Positions 25,278 through 34,986 of a stretch of 64,000 nucleotides of DNA are shown in pieces. Numbering within the stretch: the first letter of the stretch is position 1; each line of letters begins with the position of its first letter. A program made the translations under genes and the position numbers. The notes below the pieces were generated by a model, which worked only from the letters and a program-made list of their open reading frames with translations, searched no databases and was not told where the DNA came from. The stretch covers positions 62,001 to 126,000 of the forward strand of contig JBHGBD010000005.1 of the NCBI GenBank assembly GCA_041946825.1. The letters run 5' to 3'. The DNA comes from CAZTHM01 sp041946825 (lineage in GTDB: Bacteria; Acidobacteriota; Terriglobia; UBA7540).

Positions 25278-25421
25278 CCGTATGTATCCTATACGTTCGA
25301 CTTGCAGTTAGCACCTGAACTGCCAAATGTCAAGTCCAGCTGAAAAACCAGAATGCGAAGCAATCCATTCAATTTACAGGAGTTAGGAATCTTAATAAGT
25401 CTTTCCTGCCCAAGGATGGTA

Positions 25422-25451
25422 GCGCTTCACGTCTGGAAGTATTTGAAGCGC
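25422..25451. promoter_or_regulatory. Inverted repeat upstream of kinase promoter
   Basis: GCGCTTCA at 25422-25429 and its exact complement TGAAGCGC at 25444-25451 are separated by 14 bases. A related half-site TTGCGCTT lies at about 25478-25486. They sit 40-70 bases upstream of the promoter, where an activator or repressor could bind. Confidence 0.4.
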
Positions 25452-25492
25452 AATATTTTGTCCCAATAAAGAAATTAGTTGCGCTTTTCACC

Positions 25493-25521
25493 TTGACAGG
25501 TGCTCCAGCCTTGCCTAAAAT
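25493..25521 (+). promoter_or_regulatory. Sigma-70 promoter of the kinase/regulator operon
   Basis: TTGACA at 25493-25498, a 17-base spacer and TAAAAT at 25516-25521 match the housekeeping promoter closely. Transcription would begin near 25528, leaving a leader of about 150 bases before the kinase. Confidence 0.7.
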
Positions 25522-25676
25522 TGGCTGACAAAACAGGATTCTTCAACGTAAGTCGCGTGCTTTCTAGTTATTGTTGAATTACCCGCACGAGGGTATCCTT
25601 CGATTAATGTTGGTGCAGGCGAACCGGACAAAGTGCAAATCTTGTGTCCCTAGACGGCTCGAGTAGACTCGGAACT

Positions 25677-26627
25677 ATGTCAGAAACGCAGCGCGACGCT
25701 AGACAGAAATCCGCCGAACTTGTCAAATCCGCCGCCGATCGTGATGCAGCGACCCCCGGCACACATGGAGATCCCGACGTGGTCGGCCTCACCCGGCGGT
25801 ACCAGGAGCTGGTGGAATTCAACTCGAAACTTCAGGAAGAAACCCAGCGACGGACGATCGCCCTGGCGACCGCCGCGCATCGTCTGAAAACTCCGCTCGC
25901 CATCATTTCCGGCTACATCGAAGTGCTGCAAAGCCAGAAGCCTGGTGCGCTGGCTGAACGTCAGCTCCAGATCCTGGAGGATGCGCGGGAGAACTGCGAG
26001 CGTCTGCAAAGGTTCGTGCAGGATTTCCTTACCTATAGCGCGCTGGAGACCGGAAGTGTTGCCGTAAGGTTGGAAGTGGGAGACATCCAGGCTTGTCTTA
26101 TTGACGCCTACGAACTGTGGCTGCCCAGGTTCCAGAAGAAGGGCGTGGCGCTCTATCTGGCCTCCAGCTCCAACATCGATCCTTTCCGGTTTGATTCTTT
26201 CAAAGTTGAGGAAGTGGTTTCCAACGTCCTCGACAACTCCCTGAAGTTCACCCCGCCGGGCGGATCGGTCTGGGTTTCGGCGGAGCCCCACTTCTGGCAG
26301 CGCCGCACGCGGCAGGATGAAAAGGCCCCAAAAGAGAGGCGGGGCAACAGTCTCTCGCTTCCCAATTCCGTGCAGGTGTCGGTGGCCGACACGGGGCCGG
26401 GCATCGAGCCGGAGTACCACCAGGAAATATTCACGGATTTCTTCCGGATTCCACGCCCCGACGAGTCTCCCGAGGGAACGGGATTAGGGCTGGCCATTGC
26501 CCGCCGGCTGGTCCATGCGCACGGCGGAAAGATCTGGGTGGAAAGCGAGCCGGGGGCGGGATGTAAAGTCTCATTCCTCCTGCCCTTCCAGCCCGAGGAG
26601 AGGAACGGCAGCGCCGCGCCCCTTTGA
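25677..26627 (+). CDS. Soluble sensor histidine kinase
   Basis: The protein has 316 residues from the ATG at 25677; a GTG at 25644 would add eleven. No transmembrane segment is visible. A coiled-coil-like stretch (RRYQELVEFNSKLQEETQRR) leads to the H-box AAHRLKTPLAIISG with His68, then N-box VSNVLDNSLKFTP, G1 VADTGPGI and G2 GTGLGLAIARRLV. It autophosphorylates and should pass phosphate to the regulator gene that follows four bases later. Unlike PrsK kinases of exosortase systems it lacks membrane and GAF domains, so input must come from a partner or cytoplasmic signal. Confidence 0.9.
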   Translation: MSETQRDARQKSAELVKSAADRDAATPGTHGDPDVVGLTRRYQELVEFNSKLQEETQRRTIALATAAHRLKTPLAIISGYIEVLQSQKPGALAERQLQILEDARENCERLQRFVQDFLTYSALETGSVAVRLEVGDIQACLIDAYELWLPRFQKKGVALYLASSSNIDPFRFDSFKVEEVVSNVLDNSLKFTPPGGSVWVSAEPHFWQRRTRQDEKAPKERRGNSLSLPNSVQVSVADTGPGIEPEYHQEIFTDFFRIPRPDESPEGTGLGLAIARRLVHAHGGKIWVESEPGAGCKVSFLLPFQPEERNGSAAPL

Positions 26628-26631
26628 GTTC

Positions 26632-28029
26632 ATGAGTCTGCCCGCGAGTATCCTGGTCGTCGATGACGAGCCTAGCGTTCTTCGCTATATGCGAACGCTG
26701 CTGGAGGTCGAGGCCTACCAGGTGGAAACCGCCTCGGGAGGCCGCGAGGCGGTGGAGCGGATCCAGAAGGACCCGGCCCCCGACCTCGTTCTCCTCGACC
26801 TCCTGATGCCCGATCTCGACGGACTGGAAACCCTTGTCCAACTGCGCAAATTACGCCCCGATCTGAAGGTCGTCATGCTCTCTTGCGTCAGCGACCCCCG
26901 CAAGGTGGTGGAAGCCGGGCGGCACGGCGCCAGCGACTATCTGACCAAGCCTTTTCACAAGTCCCAGCTCGACGCCCTGCTCAAACAGCACCTGGAATCT
27001 CCCACCGGCCCGCCCGAGCATGGACTGGGCCAGGAGGATGTGGAGGACCTGGGCGATGACCTGTACTTTGTGGCTGCCAGCGCGCAAATGCGGCGCGTCC
27101 GCGCGCAGGTTCAGCAAGTCGCCGGCGTGGATGTCCCCGTCTTGATCCTGGGGGAAAGCGGGACGGGCAAGGAAATCATCGCCCGCCTGATCCACAAGAT
27201 GTCGCCGCGGGCGGACCGCACCTTCCTGAAAGTTAACTGCGCCGCCCTCCCCGCGGACTTGCTGGAGAGCGAATTGTTCGGCTACGAAGCCGGCGCCTTT
27301 ACCGGAGCCGTGCGGCCCAAACCCGGCAAATTCGAGCTGTGCGACAAGGGAACCATTATGCTCGATGAGATCGGAGAAATGCCGGTCTCCATGCAGGCCA
27401 AATTGTTGCACGTGCTTCAGGACCAGCAATTTTCGCGGCTGGGCAGCCGCACCCAGGTCCGGGTCGACGTACGAATCCTGGCTGCTACCAATATCGAGGT
27501 GCACAAGGCCATTGCCAACAAGAAACTCCGCCAGGATCTTTATTATCGCTTGAACACCTTGAGTCTCGAACTGCCGCCCCTGCGCGAGCGCCGCGAAGAA
27601 ATCCCCGCCCTCATCCGGCACTTCATGGCGCGCTTTTCGGCGCGTTATGCGCGCACGCCGGCGCTCTTCTCCCCGCGGCTGGTCGAGGCATGCCTGAAGT
27701 ATCCCTGGCCCGGCAACCTGCGCGAACTCGAGAACTTTGTGAAGCGCTTTTTGATCCTGGGCGACGAGGCGCTTGCGGTTGCGGAGCTGGAAACCAAGGA
27801 GGGTGAGGCGGGCCCGGCTCCAACTTCTGGAGAGGGAATGGCGCCGAGACCCTCCAACCTGAAGTCGCTGGTCCGCAACCTGAAAGACGAGGCCGAAATG
27901 CAGGCCATTAGCCAGGCCTTGGAACAGACAAACTGGAATCGCAAGAAGGCGGCGGTTCTCCTTAACATCAGTTACAAAGCGCTCCTGTACAAGATCCGGC
28001 AATACAGCCTTGAAAGGGAGGAGCAGTGA
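26632..28029 (+). CDS. NtrC-family sigma-54-dependent response regulator
   Basis: The protein has 465 residues. The receiver (1-120) has the acidic pair DDE, phospho-acceptor D56 in LLDLLMP and the conserved Lys in YLTKPF. The AAA+ domain (about 145-385) has Walker A GESGTGKE, the sigma-54-contacting GAFTGA, Walker B MLDEIGEM, sensor I ATN and sensor II PGNLRELEN. The C-terminal Fis-type helix-turn-helix is NWNRKKAAVLLNISYKALLYKIRQY. It is the partner of the preceding kinase and similar in layout to PrsR, the regulator of PEP-CTERM genes. Likely targets are the sigma-54-type sites at 28285 and upstream of the PEP-CTERM gene. Confidence 0.92.
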   Translation: MSLPASILVVDDEPSVLRYMRTLLEVEAYQVETASGGREAVERIQKDPAPDLVLLDLLMPDLDGLETLVQLRKLRPDLKVVMLSCVSDPRKVVEAGRHGASDYLTKPFHKSQLDALLKQHLESPTGPPEHGLGQEDVEDLGDDLYFVAASAQMRRVRAQVQQVAGVDVPVLILGESGTGKEIIARLIHKMSPRADRTFLKVNCAALPADLLESELFGYEAGAFTGAVRPKPGKFELCDKGTIMLDEIGEMPVSMQAKLLHVLQDQQFSRLGSRTQVRVDVRILAATNIEVHKAIANKKLRQDLYYRLNTLSLELPPLRERREEIPALIRHFMARFSARYARTPALFSPRLVEACLKYPWPGNLRELENFVKRFLILGDEALAVAELETKEGEAGPAPTSGEGMAPRPSNLKSLVRNLKDEAEMQAISQALEQTNWNRKKAAVLLNISYKALLYKIRQYSLEREEQ

Positions 28030-28340
28030 AATACGACTTTGGCAAGTTGCCTCGGGTCGGTAGCTGTAGGTCAATCCGGCTGCTTCTGCCGCCGGGGTTT
28101 CACAGGGGGTAGGGAATTACCTTCCCTGATGTGCAAAGTTCTTGCATTAGTCTGGAAATGTCAATTACCAGAGGAGTTTATAATCCTTACTAAATCCAAG
28201 CTATCACTAATTGTTTCAGATACTTAGGGTTAGGCATTCGTCTTGGTCGGGTCTGTTGTAGCTTTCCAGAATATGCAAGATATTTGGCACTCAGTGTGCC
28301 CTAGAAGTCACCAAGTAGGAAGACCGGGTGGAGGAATTGG
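28030..28340. other. Control region of the second sigma-54 activator
   Basis: An AT-rich gap of 311 bases. It holds the inverted repeat AGGGAA-TTACC-TTCCCT at 28111-28127, a TATAAT at 28179-28184 without a clear -35, and the sigma-54-type promoter listed separately. The repeat lies about 175 bases upstream of that promoter, a usual distance for an enhancer. Confidence 0.45.
28285..28299 (+). promoter_or_regulatory. Sigma-54-type -24/-12 promoter
   Basis: TGGCAC-TCAGT-GTGC places GG and GC exactly ten bases apart, as in the TGGCAC-N5-TTGC consensus. Transcription would start near 28311, 30 bases before the activator gene. Confidence 0.65.
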
Positions 28341-29408
<1,068 letters not shown>

Positions 29409-29665
29409 AGAACGGGTCGCCGCCCCGAAACCTTTAGCGCCAACCGAACTCTGCCTTTCTGCGGGCCAGTGGGCCCTGGCCGACCACGGCTCACGCTGGA
29501 GAGGCTAGTCGTTGGGGACTGGGAATCCAGAATTGGGCATCTAGAATAAGCCAGAGGGAGGCGGATTGGCGGGGGGGAATCCACGCCAAACGAATAAGGA
29601 GACAAATTGTCAGCGTCGCCTGTCGCCGGAGGGCAAAAATAAAGTCACTTCAAGAAACGCCGAAC

Positions 29666-29687
29666 GACGCCGAGTGTGCGCGGCGTC
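29666..29687. terminator. Hairpin between convergent genes
   Basis: GACGCCG and CGGCGTC arms with an eight-base loop lie between two convergent genes, four bases beyond the stop of the TPR gene. There is no U-tract on either side, so it is only a possible terminator. The rest of the gap from 29409 shows another short word repeat (about 29513-29550). Confidence 0.3.
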
Positions 29688-29690
29688 AGC

Positions 29691-31964
29691 CTAGCCTCCC
29701 GCCAGTTCCGAAAGCGCCTGGCGGATCTCCGCTGCCTGCGGGTAATTGGGATTGATCTGCAGGGCGCGCTCGAGATGTTCCTTGGCCTGCGCCCGGTTAT
29801 TCATCTTCTGATAAGCCATCCCAAGGTGATAATGGTAAGTGGCGTTTTGCGGGACTCTCTTGACCGCGTCTTCCAACAGGTCCACTGCCGAGGCGTAGGT
29901 CCCCTTCTGGTAGTAAGCCCAGGCGAGCGTGTCGGTGAAACTCACGGAGTCCGGCATGCCGCTTTTGGCCATCTGGGCATAGGAGAGGGCCACGTCCACG
30001 TTCCCGCCGTGCTGCAACATTGAATAGGCTAAGTTGTTAGCTGCCAAAGGATGTTCAGGCGCCACCTGGAGGGCTTTCTGATAAAGGTCCTGGGCTTTCT
30101 GCCAGTTCCCTTGCTGTTCTTCCAGGATGGCGAGCAGCAAATACCCGCGCACGTCCTGGGGGTGATCGCGGACGAACTGCTCGTTCATCGCAATGGCCTT
30201 GGCGGGCGACCCACGGACGGCCTGGAGCTGGCCCAGCAGAAGGAAAGCATCGGAGTTGTCCTTGTCGAGCTCGATGGCTTTCTGCAGAGCCGCTTCCGCC
30301 TTGTCCAGGTTCTTGTTCGAAGCCTCAAGCGATCCCAACAGCAGGTAGTACCGGCTGTTGGTTGGCACTTTAGCGATTTGGGCCTGGATCCGTGCCACGG
30401 CCTTGGCGGGCTGTTTCTGTCTGGCGTACATCCCCACCAGACCCTGCAGCGCTTCAGCGTAGTTGGGGTCGCGGTCGAGGGCCTGGTCGTAAAGCTTCTC
30501 CGCATCCGCATAACGCCCCTGCTCGGCTCTCACCGCCGCGAATCGCGCGTAGGGCATGGGATTTTGCGGAGCGAGTTCCATAGCCTTTTTGAAGTCGGCC
30601 TCTGCCCGAGCCGTGTCCTTCTTGACGAGCCCAGCGGTTCCCCGCAAAACATAGCCCTCGGGTGAGTTCGGATTCGCCTTGATCAGGGCTTCTGCGCTTT
30701 CAGTAAGAGTCGCCACATCACCGCTGCGCTGGGCGGCATCGGCAAGGGCGCGAAAAGCCTCGGTCATTTGAGGACGCAGGCGAATGGCTTCGCGCCACTC
30801 ATTAATGGCCTGGCGCACATTGCCGCTCAGCCGGTAGGTAATTCCCATCTGATAGTGAGCCTGCGCGTTGTCAGGCTCGTTCTTCAATGCAGCCTCGAGG
30901 GCGCGCGTGGCCTCGGCGGGCTGCCGCCGCCGGTTGAGGATCTGAGCTTTGGCAATCAGCGCTTCCGTGTCTTTGGCGTTGGCCTGAAGGATCTCGTCAT
31001 TCAGCTTGGCGGCTTCATCCAAACGATTCTTGAGGATAAGGAGCTGTGCGTAGTTCTTCTTGACCCGTAAATCCTTGGGGTGAGCGCGGAAAAGAGACTC
31101 GTATTCGGCGAGAGCTTTGTCAATCTGGCCGGTGTTGAAGTAAAAATCGCCCAGAATGCGGTACCCCTCCGGATTGTCGGCAAGGGCGTTCTTCCCTTCC
31201 ATCGCCGCTTGCTCGGCCTGGCCCGGCTGATTTTGAGCCGTATAGAACTCCGCCAATTGAATGCGCACTTGGCGGTTCTTGGGCTCGAGCGCGATGGCTT
31301 GACGAATCAGTTTCTCGGCCTCCGGCCAGCGCCTCTGCCGCTCGTAGAAGTTCGCAAAGGTAACGAGGGTCGTAACCGCTTTGGGATCCAGTTGGACGGC
31401 CTTCTTGAAGTTCTCCTCGGCGGCCGGCAGTTGTTTTGCAGCCGCTAGAATTTCCGCCATCGTCACGTAGGTGTCTGCCCGGTTGGGAGCGAGCTTCGTG
31501 ACCTGGTCGATTTCCTGGAGCGCGGCCTGATAGTCCCCTTCCGTCGCGTGGATTTTGGCCAGCAGGACGTGGGCATCAACGTTGTTGGCATCCTGCTTGA
31601 GAACCGCCTCCGCCTGCTCCTGCGCCCGCTTGATTTCACGCCCCGCCAGGAGGAGGTTGCCGAGATCCAGCCTCGCCTTGAGGTTGTTGGGCTGAAGCTC
31701 GACAACGCGGGACAGCTCGGCATACGCTCCACCCCAGATCTCCAGCTTCATGTAGCATTGCGCCAGTTGATAATGGCCGTCCGCGAAGCGACGATCCGCT
31801 TGCAGAGCGTTCTGAAATTGCAGCGCCGCCTCCCGGTACTTCTCTTCCTGGAAGTAGCGCATCCCGCTTTCAAAATATTCCTTCCGCCGGGCCATCGGAT
31901 CTTTCGAGCAACTCAATGTCAGCCCGATGGCCAGCGCATACAGCAGGCGCGCACCGTTCTTCAT
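29691..31964 (-). CDS. prsT: PrsT-like TPR lipoprotein of the PEP-CTERM system
   Basis: The protein has 757 residues; the start at 31964 has GAGGGG five bases upstream. The leader LLYALAIGLTLSC is a lipoprotein signal with lipobox LTLSC, so the mature protein is probably lipid-anchored. Almost the whole remainder is tandem tetratricopeptide repeats of about 34 residues (for example FADGHYQLAQCYMKLEIWGGAYAELSRVVELQPNN). Length and layout match the TPR lipoprotein PrsT found beside exosortase A loci. The role is inferred to be scaffolding of export or sorting. Neighbouring genes EpsI, exosortase and PEP-CTERM protein support this call. Confidence 0.85.
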   Translation of the reverse strand: MKNGARLLYALAIGLTLSCSKDPMARRKEYFESGMRYFQEEKYREAALQFQNALQADRRFADGHYQLAQCYMKLEIWGGAYAELSRVVELQPNNLKARLDLGNLLLAGREIKRAQEQAEAVLKQDANNVDAHVLLAKIHATEGDYQAALQEIDQVTKLAPNRADTYVTMAEILAAAKQLPAAEENFKKAVQLDPKAVTTLVTFANFYERQRRWPEAEKLIRQAIALEPKNRQVRIQLAEFYTAQNQPGQAEQAAMEGKNALADNPEGYRILGDFYFNTGQIDKALAEYESLFRAHPKDLRVKKNYAQLLILKNRLDEAAKLNDEILQANAKDTEALIAKAQILNRRRQPAEATRALEAALKNEPDNAQAHYQMGITYRLSGNVRQAINEWREAIRLRPQMTEAFRALADAAQRSGDVATLTESAEALIKANPNSPEGYVLRGTAGLVKKDTARAEADFKKAMELAPQNPMPYARFAAVRAEQGRYADAEKLYDQALDRDPNYAEALQGLVGMYARQKQPAKAVARIQAQIAKVPTNSRYYLLLGSLEASNKNLDKAEAALQKAIELDKDNSDAFLLLGQLQAVRGSPAKAIAMNEQFVRDHPQDVRGYLLLAILEEQQGNWQKAQDLYQKALQVAPEHPLAANNLAYSMLQHGGNVDVALSYAQMAKSGMPDSVSFTDTLAWAYYQKGTYASAVDLLEDAVKRVPQNATYHYHLGMAYQKMNNRAQAKEHLERALQINPNYPQAAEIRQALSELAGG

Positions 31965-32207
31965 ATTCACCCCTCTACACGAATTCTGAATGAATGCTTG
32001 CTGCGCGGTCGACAGGTCCAAAGCGGTTGCATGAGCTCCCACTCAGACAGACCCCGCACCCTCGCCACGCATGCGACTCCGCCGCCTGATAGATTAACAG
32101 AACCGTGAGAACACTAGGTAGGAAACAATCGATGGTGAGGCGTCGTACCGGTCTCTGCTGGGCTGGGCTGGCTATGTCTCCTCTTGAGGTTGCCCAGAAA
32201 GAGGGCA

Positions 32208-32236
32208 AACCCCGCGGCCGGAACGACCGCGGGGTT
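32208..32236 (-). terminator. Terminator-like hairpin after the PEP-CTERM gene
   Basis: AACCCCGCGG and CCGCGGGGTT make a perfect ten-pair stem with a nine-base loop, 66 bases beyond the PEP-CTERM stop. On the minus strand it is followed by TTTGCCCTCTTT, a poor U-tract, so termination may be partial. Confidence 0.55.
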
Positions 32237-32302
32237 CGTTCTTGCTGAAGACTCCGCAAAAACCTAGGGGGCAGGACTTTCCCTTCGGCGCCTCTTCGAC
32301 AA

Positions 32303-32905
32303 CTACGCCTTTTTGCGAAGCTTCCTGCGGAGCACCCCGCCGAGGCCCACCAGACCCGTTCCGAGCAGGGTCAGGCTGGCTGGCTCAGGAACTTCGCCGC
32401 CGCCGCAGGTGTTAAATTTGTTGCTGTCCGCGTTGACGAACGTGCTTACCCACACGCTGCAATTGTCAAATCCGCCGATGTGAAGCGCGAAGTCGGTCCC
32501 GGGACTCGCATCGAACGTCCACGAGAAGGACGGCGGGAAGTTCGGGCTAGACTGAGAACCGACGTTCGCCTGATGAACGTCGCTGAAAAATGATTTCCAT
32601 CCGTCAGCGAAGCCATTGGGATTGCCGTTGTCCTGAGCCCAAGGCCCACCAATGGCATCCGTGTCGCCCGACAGGTTCGCGTCGGTGTTCCAGTCGATCG
32701 TGAAAACCTTCACGGTTGTTTCAACACCGTTCCAGAAGAAGTGGTCGAGAGTCACCGTGTTGCCGGATACGGTCAAACAAGCTTCCACGTTGTTCGAATT
32801 GTCACTCAGGGAGAGCTCCCCTCCCGAGCATGTATCCGCCAGCGCTGCCGTCGGCAGAAACGCCAGCAGGCCGAGCAGAGTCAAAGCAAGAAGTCCCTTC
32901 TTCAT
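32303..32905 (-). CDS. PEP-CTERM sorting-signal protein
   Basis: The protein has 200 residues. It has a signal peptide (LLALTLLGLLAFLPTAALA), a beta-rich body with four cysteines (C26, C43, C149, C167) and a textbook sorting tail: PEP at 173-175, hydrophobic helix ASLTLLGTGLVGLGGVL, then RRKLRKKA. Exosortase is expected to cut near the PEP motif and link the protein to the surface or EPS. The passenger (DHFFWNGVETTVKVFTIDWN) is of unknown function. It lies between the PrsT-like and EpsI genes and has sigma-54-like elements upstream. Confidence 0.92.
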   Translation of the reverse strand: MKKGLLALTLLGLLAFLPTAALADTCSGGELSLSDNSNNVEACLTVSGNTVTLDHFFWNGVETTVKVFTIDWNTDANLSGDTDAIGGPWAQDNGNPNGFADGWKSFFSDVHQANVGSQSSPNFPPSFSWTFDASPGTDFALHIGGFDNCSVWVSTFVNADSNKFNTCGGGEVPEPASLTLLGTGLVGLGGVLRRKLRKKA

Positions 32906-32960
32906 ATACTACCCCTCCGTTTTGATCTAGGTTCAGGTCTAAAGCCTGCGCCTCGGATAT

Positions 32961-32977
32961 AGCACGTCCGTGCCCAA
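32961..32977 (-). promoter_or_regulatory. Sigma-54-like element upstream of PEP-CTERM gene (proximal)
   Basis: On the minus strand TTGGGCACGGACGTGCT reads as GG-N10-GC if the first GG pair is used. It would start transcription near 32950, 45 bases before the gene. The core GCAC-GGAC-GTGC is also palindromic. Confidence 0.5.
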
Positions 32978-33064
32978 ATTCGGAATCGCAGATAGCGCGG
33001 CCACAATAGATGTAATGTCTGTATTTCCAAGAACTTAGAAACATGGCCTAAGTAGACCATAAGG

Positions 33065-33080
33065 TAGCACGACGGTGCCA
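33065..33080 (-). promoter_or_regulatory. Related GCAC-N4-GTGC element (distal)
   Basis: On the minus strand TTGGCACCGTCGTGCTA repeats the proximal element about 105 bases upstream. GG and GC are nine bases apart, one short of a sigma-54 promoter, so it may be an activator site or a decayed promoter. Confidence 0.4.
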
Positions 33081-33158
33081 ATCCCCGAAAGTGCAACGAG
33101 TTTCACCTTAGTGCAGTTGCTCTGCAATCCACGAATACATCAGGCGTTGGGTCGTTTA

Positions 33159-33818
33159 CTATATAGGAATATACTGGTCAAGTATGGGGAGGAATAATTG
33201 TCCGAAATGGAGGGTTCTTTGGAGGCCGTCGTCAACACTCTCGTCTTGAGCCAGAGGGGTCATTACTCGGACTAAGGCACCGTCGCTTCGATTCAGATGC
33301 ATCGCATCTGCCACCAGGTAGAATTTCGCCCAATACTCACTCGCCACGACGCGACCGTGGGCCTGGTACCAGTAAAGCACCAACTGGCGGTCAGGCCCCT
33401 TGGCGATGATGTAGCGGTTGACGACGATTGTCTGGCCATCAGGCCTTCTCAAAGGCACCTGGGCCGAATCAACGGGCACCCAGCCGGCTCCAGGGAGGCA
33501 ATTCTTGGGCGAGTGGATCGTACTTCCGGTCCGCTGGCTGGGGAAGTAAGCGAGGAAGAAATCGACAGGGATCCTTTCCGAAGGACTCATATAGACCCGA
33601 TGCAGGAACTCGCCGCTGCCGAGGATCTTCAGGATGGATTCGGAAATGGAAACATCCCTTCCGGTCCATTCACCCAATTGCAAGGGAAAAGATGAGAGTT
33701 GGCTGCGTTGCGGCAGAACCTCGGCCCCACTGCGCGTGCGCAGGAAGATCGCACTGACCACAAGAACAAAGACGAGGAGATAGACACGCAAGGAGGAAGA
33801 ATTCGAGCGCTGGCTCAT
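33159..33818 (-). CDS. epsI: EpsI-family exosortase-associated protein
   Basis: The protein has 219 residues starting at 33818, behind AAGGAGG. One N-terminal membrane segment (VYLLVFVLVVSAIFL) is followed by the EpsI domain: FPLQLGEWTGRDVSIS, then VDFFLAYFPSQRTGSTIHSPKNCLPGAGW, the conserved stretch with HSPxxCLPGxGW, and NRYIIAKGPDRQLVLYWYQ. In exosortase A systems EpsI is encoded next to or fused with the exosortase and is needed for EPS or sorting function; its chemistry is unproven. It overlaps the exosortase stop by four bases (ATGA), indicating translational coupling. Confidence 0.92.
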   Translation of the reverse strand: MSQRSNSSSLRVYLLVFVLVVSAIFLRTRSGAEVLPQRSQLSSFPLQLGEWTGRDVSISESILKILGSGEFLHRVYMSPSERIPVDFFLAYFPSQRTGSTIHSPKNCLPGAGWVPVDSAQVPLRRPDGQTIVVNRYIIAKGPDRQLVLYWYQAHGRVVASEYWAKFYLVADAMHLNRSDGALVRVMTPLAQDESVDDGLQRTLHFGQLFLPILDQYIPI

Positions 33819-34720
33819 GCTGCCTCCTTGACTTCGCGCCCCCGCCACTTGTCAACCCGGCGCAGGAGATGATCGACGGAAAAGAGCATCGCCATCGCAA
33901 TGACGAAGATGACCCAGCCCGAAAAAGTATGGAAGAATCCCTCGGCTTTCTGCGGGTCCCAGAAATCCGCGACTAGGCCCGTCCCCACCACGCGCAGCCC
34001 GTTGGCAACGACGGCGATCGGAACAGCCACAATTGCGAAGATGAAACGGCGGCCGACTCGCGATTCGAGGAAGTATCCATAGATGACAGCCAGGGTAACC
34101 AAGGACAAGAGCGACCGTATTCCGCTGCACGCTTCCGCGACCTCCAGGCTGGTGGTAGCAAGATGGATGATGTTGCCCTCGCGCAGGACCGGAACGCCGA
34201 TCAGATCGAGCGTCGCAGTGGCGAATCGCGACGCGAGAAGCTGCAACGGGAACGCGATGTGATTGAACACGATGGCCGGGATGGGAATCATCAGGAACAG
34301 GAACGCCCAAGGAAACAAGAGGGCTCGAAATTGCGCCCAGCCGAGGAAACATATGATCAACCCCGCCACGAAGAAGACAAAGGAGCTGCGGGAAAGGAAG
34401 AACTCAACGCCCAGGACACCCACTATGGTGATTCCCAATGCGCCCGCGCAGATCACCAGGCCCAGCCACGAAGGCGCCAGGTCCAGATTCATCCAGCGAT
34501 GCCGGGAGTGCCAGGCCACGAAAATGGAGAAAGGGATTACCAGAAATCCATGCGACGCGTCGGGGTCGTTCCACCAGTCCTGGGTCAGCCGAATTAGAAT
34601 GGGCAGATAAACATAGCCAATGAGGATAGCAATGAGGCCCGCTTGCCAGATCCAACTGCGCCAACCCTTGGTCGCTTCGGCCAGATTGCGTACAGCACGG
34701 GCGTCTTGGACGGTGGTCAT
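33815..34720 (-). CDS. xrtA: Exosortase (XrtA/EpsH type)
   Basis: The protein has 301 residues and about eight membrane helices. The start at 34720 has GAGG upstream; an ATG at 34738 is an alternative. Conserved elements are SHGFLVIPFSIF near 56-67, catalytic Cys198 in EVAEACSGIRSLLSL, Arg243 in NGLRVVGTG and His264 in GFFHTFSGW, the full triad of the archaeosortase/exosortase family. It cleaves PEP-CTERM tails at the inner membrane. It is first gene of a minus-strand unit with EpsI, and diverges from the EPS operon. Confidence 0.94.
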   Translation of the reverse strand: MTTVQDARAVRNLAEATKGWRSWIWQAGLIAILIGYVYLPILIRLTQDWWNDPDASHGFLVIPFSIFVAWHSRHRWMNLDLAPSWLGLVICAGALGITIVGVLGVEFFLSRSSFVFFVAGLIICFLGWAQFRALLFPWAFLFLMIPIPAIVFNHIAFPLQLLASRFATATLDLIGVPVLREGNIIHLATTSLEVAEACSGIRSLLSLVTLAVIYGYFLESRVGRRFIFAIVAVPIAVVANGLRVVGTGLVADFWDPQKAEGFFHTFSGWVIFVIAMAMLFSVDHLLRRVDKWRGREVKEAA

Positions 34721-34986
34721 GAGGCCTCTGGTCAGCATGGGGAAGAATACAGAATCGGTAGGAATCTGGCAACTGCCCCGGCGCCACGACCACGGCGACG
34801 GCAATCCCTGCCGTCTGGGCGAATGCTCCTGAAATCATCCTTCAGTCCAGAGATGACGCGCTCGTTCTCCTTCTTTATCAATAAGATAGAAATAAATAAC
34901 ACCGCTCGGAGACCGACCCTTGCCCCTCAAAACTCCGTCCGAGGCAGGTTGGGTGGACAGAAGTGACCCGGTGACTGGAATTGATG
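34721..34986. other. Upstream region of exosortase gene
   Basis: Part of a 490-base divergent control region between the exosortase gene and the EPS regulator. The stretch around 34870-34905 is AT-rich and could hold the exosortase promoter, but no -35/-10 pair is convincing. No gene is seen. Confidence 0.35.

Larger units (their letters stand above)
25278..25676. other. Control region between PilZ gene and kinase gene
   Basis: About 400 bases of AT-richer intergenic DNA. It contains an inverted repeat at 25422-25451 and a good sigma-70 promoter at 25493-25521, both listed separately. No coding frame of weight was seen. Confidence 0.5.

Noticed and set aside
26851..28074. A 407-codon minus-strand open frame opposite the response regulator
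   Set aside because: It mirrors a well-supported NtrC-type gene and encodes no recognisable protein.
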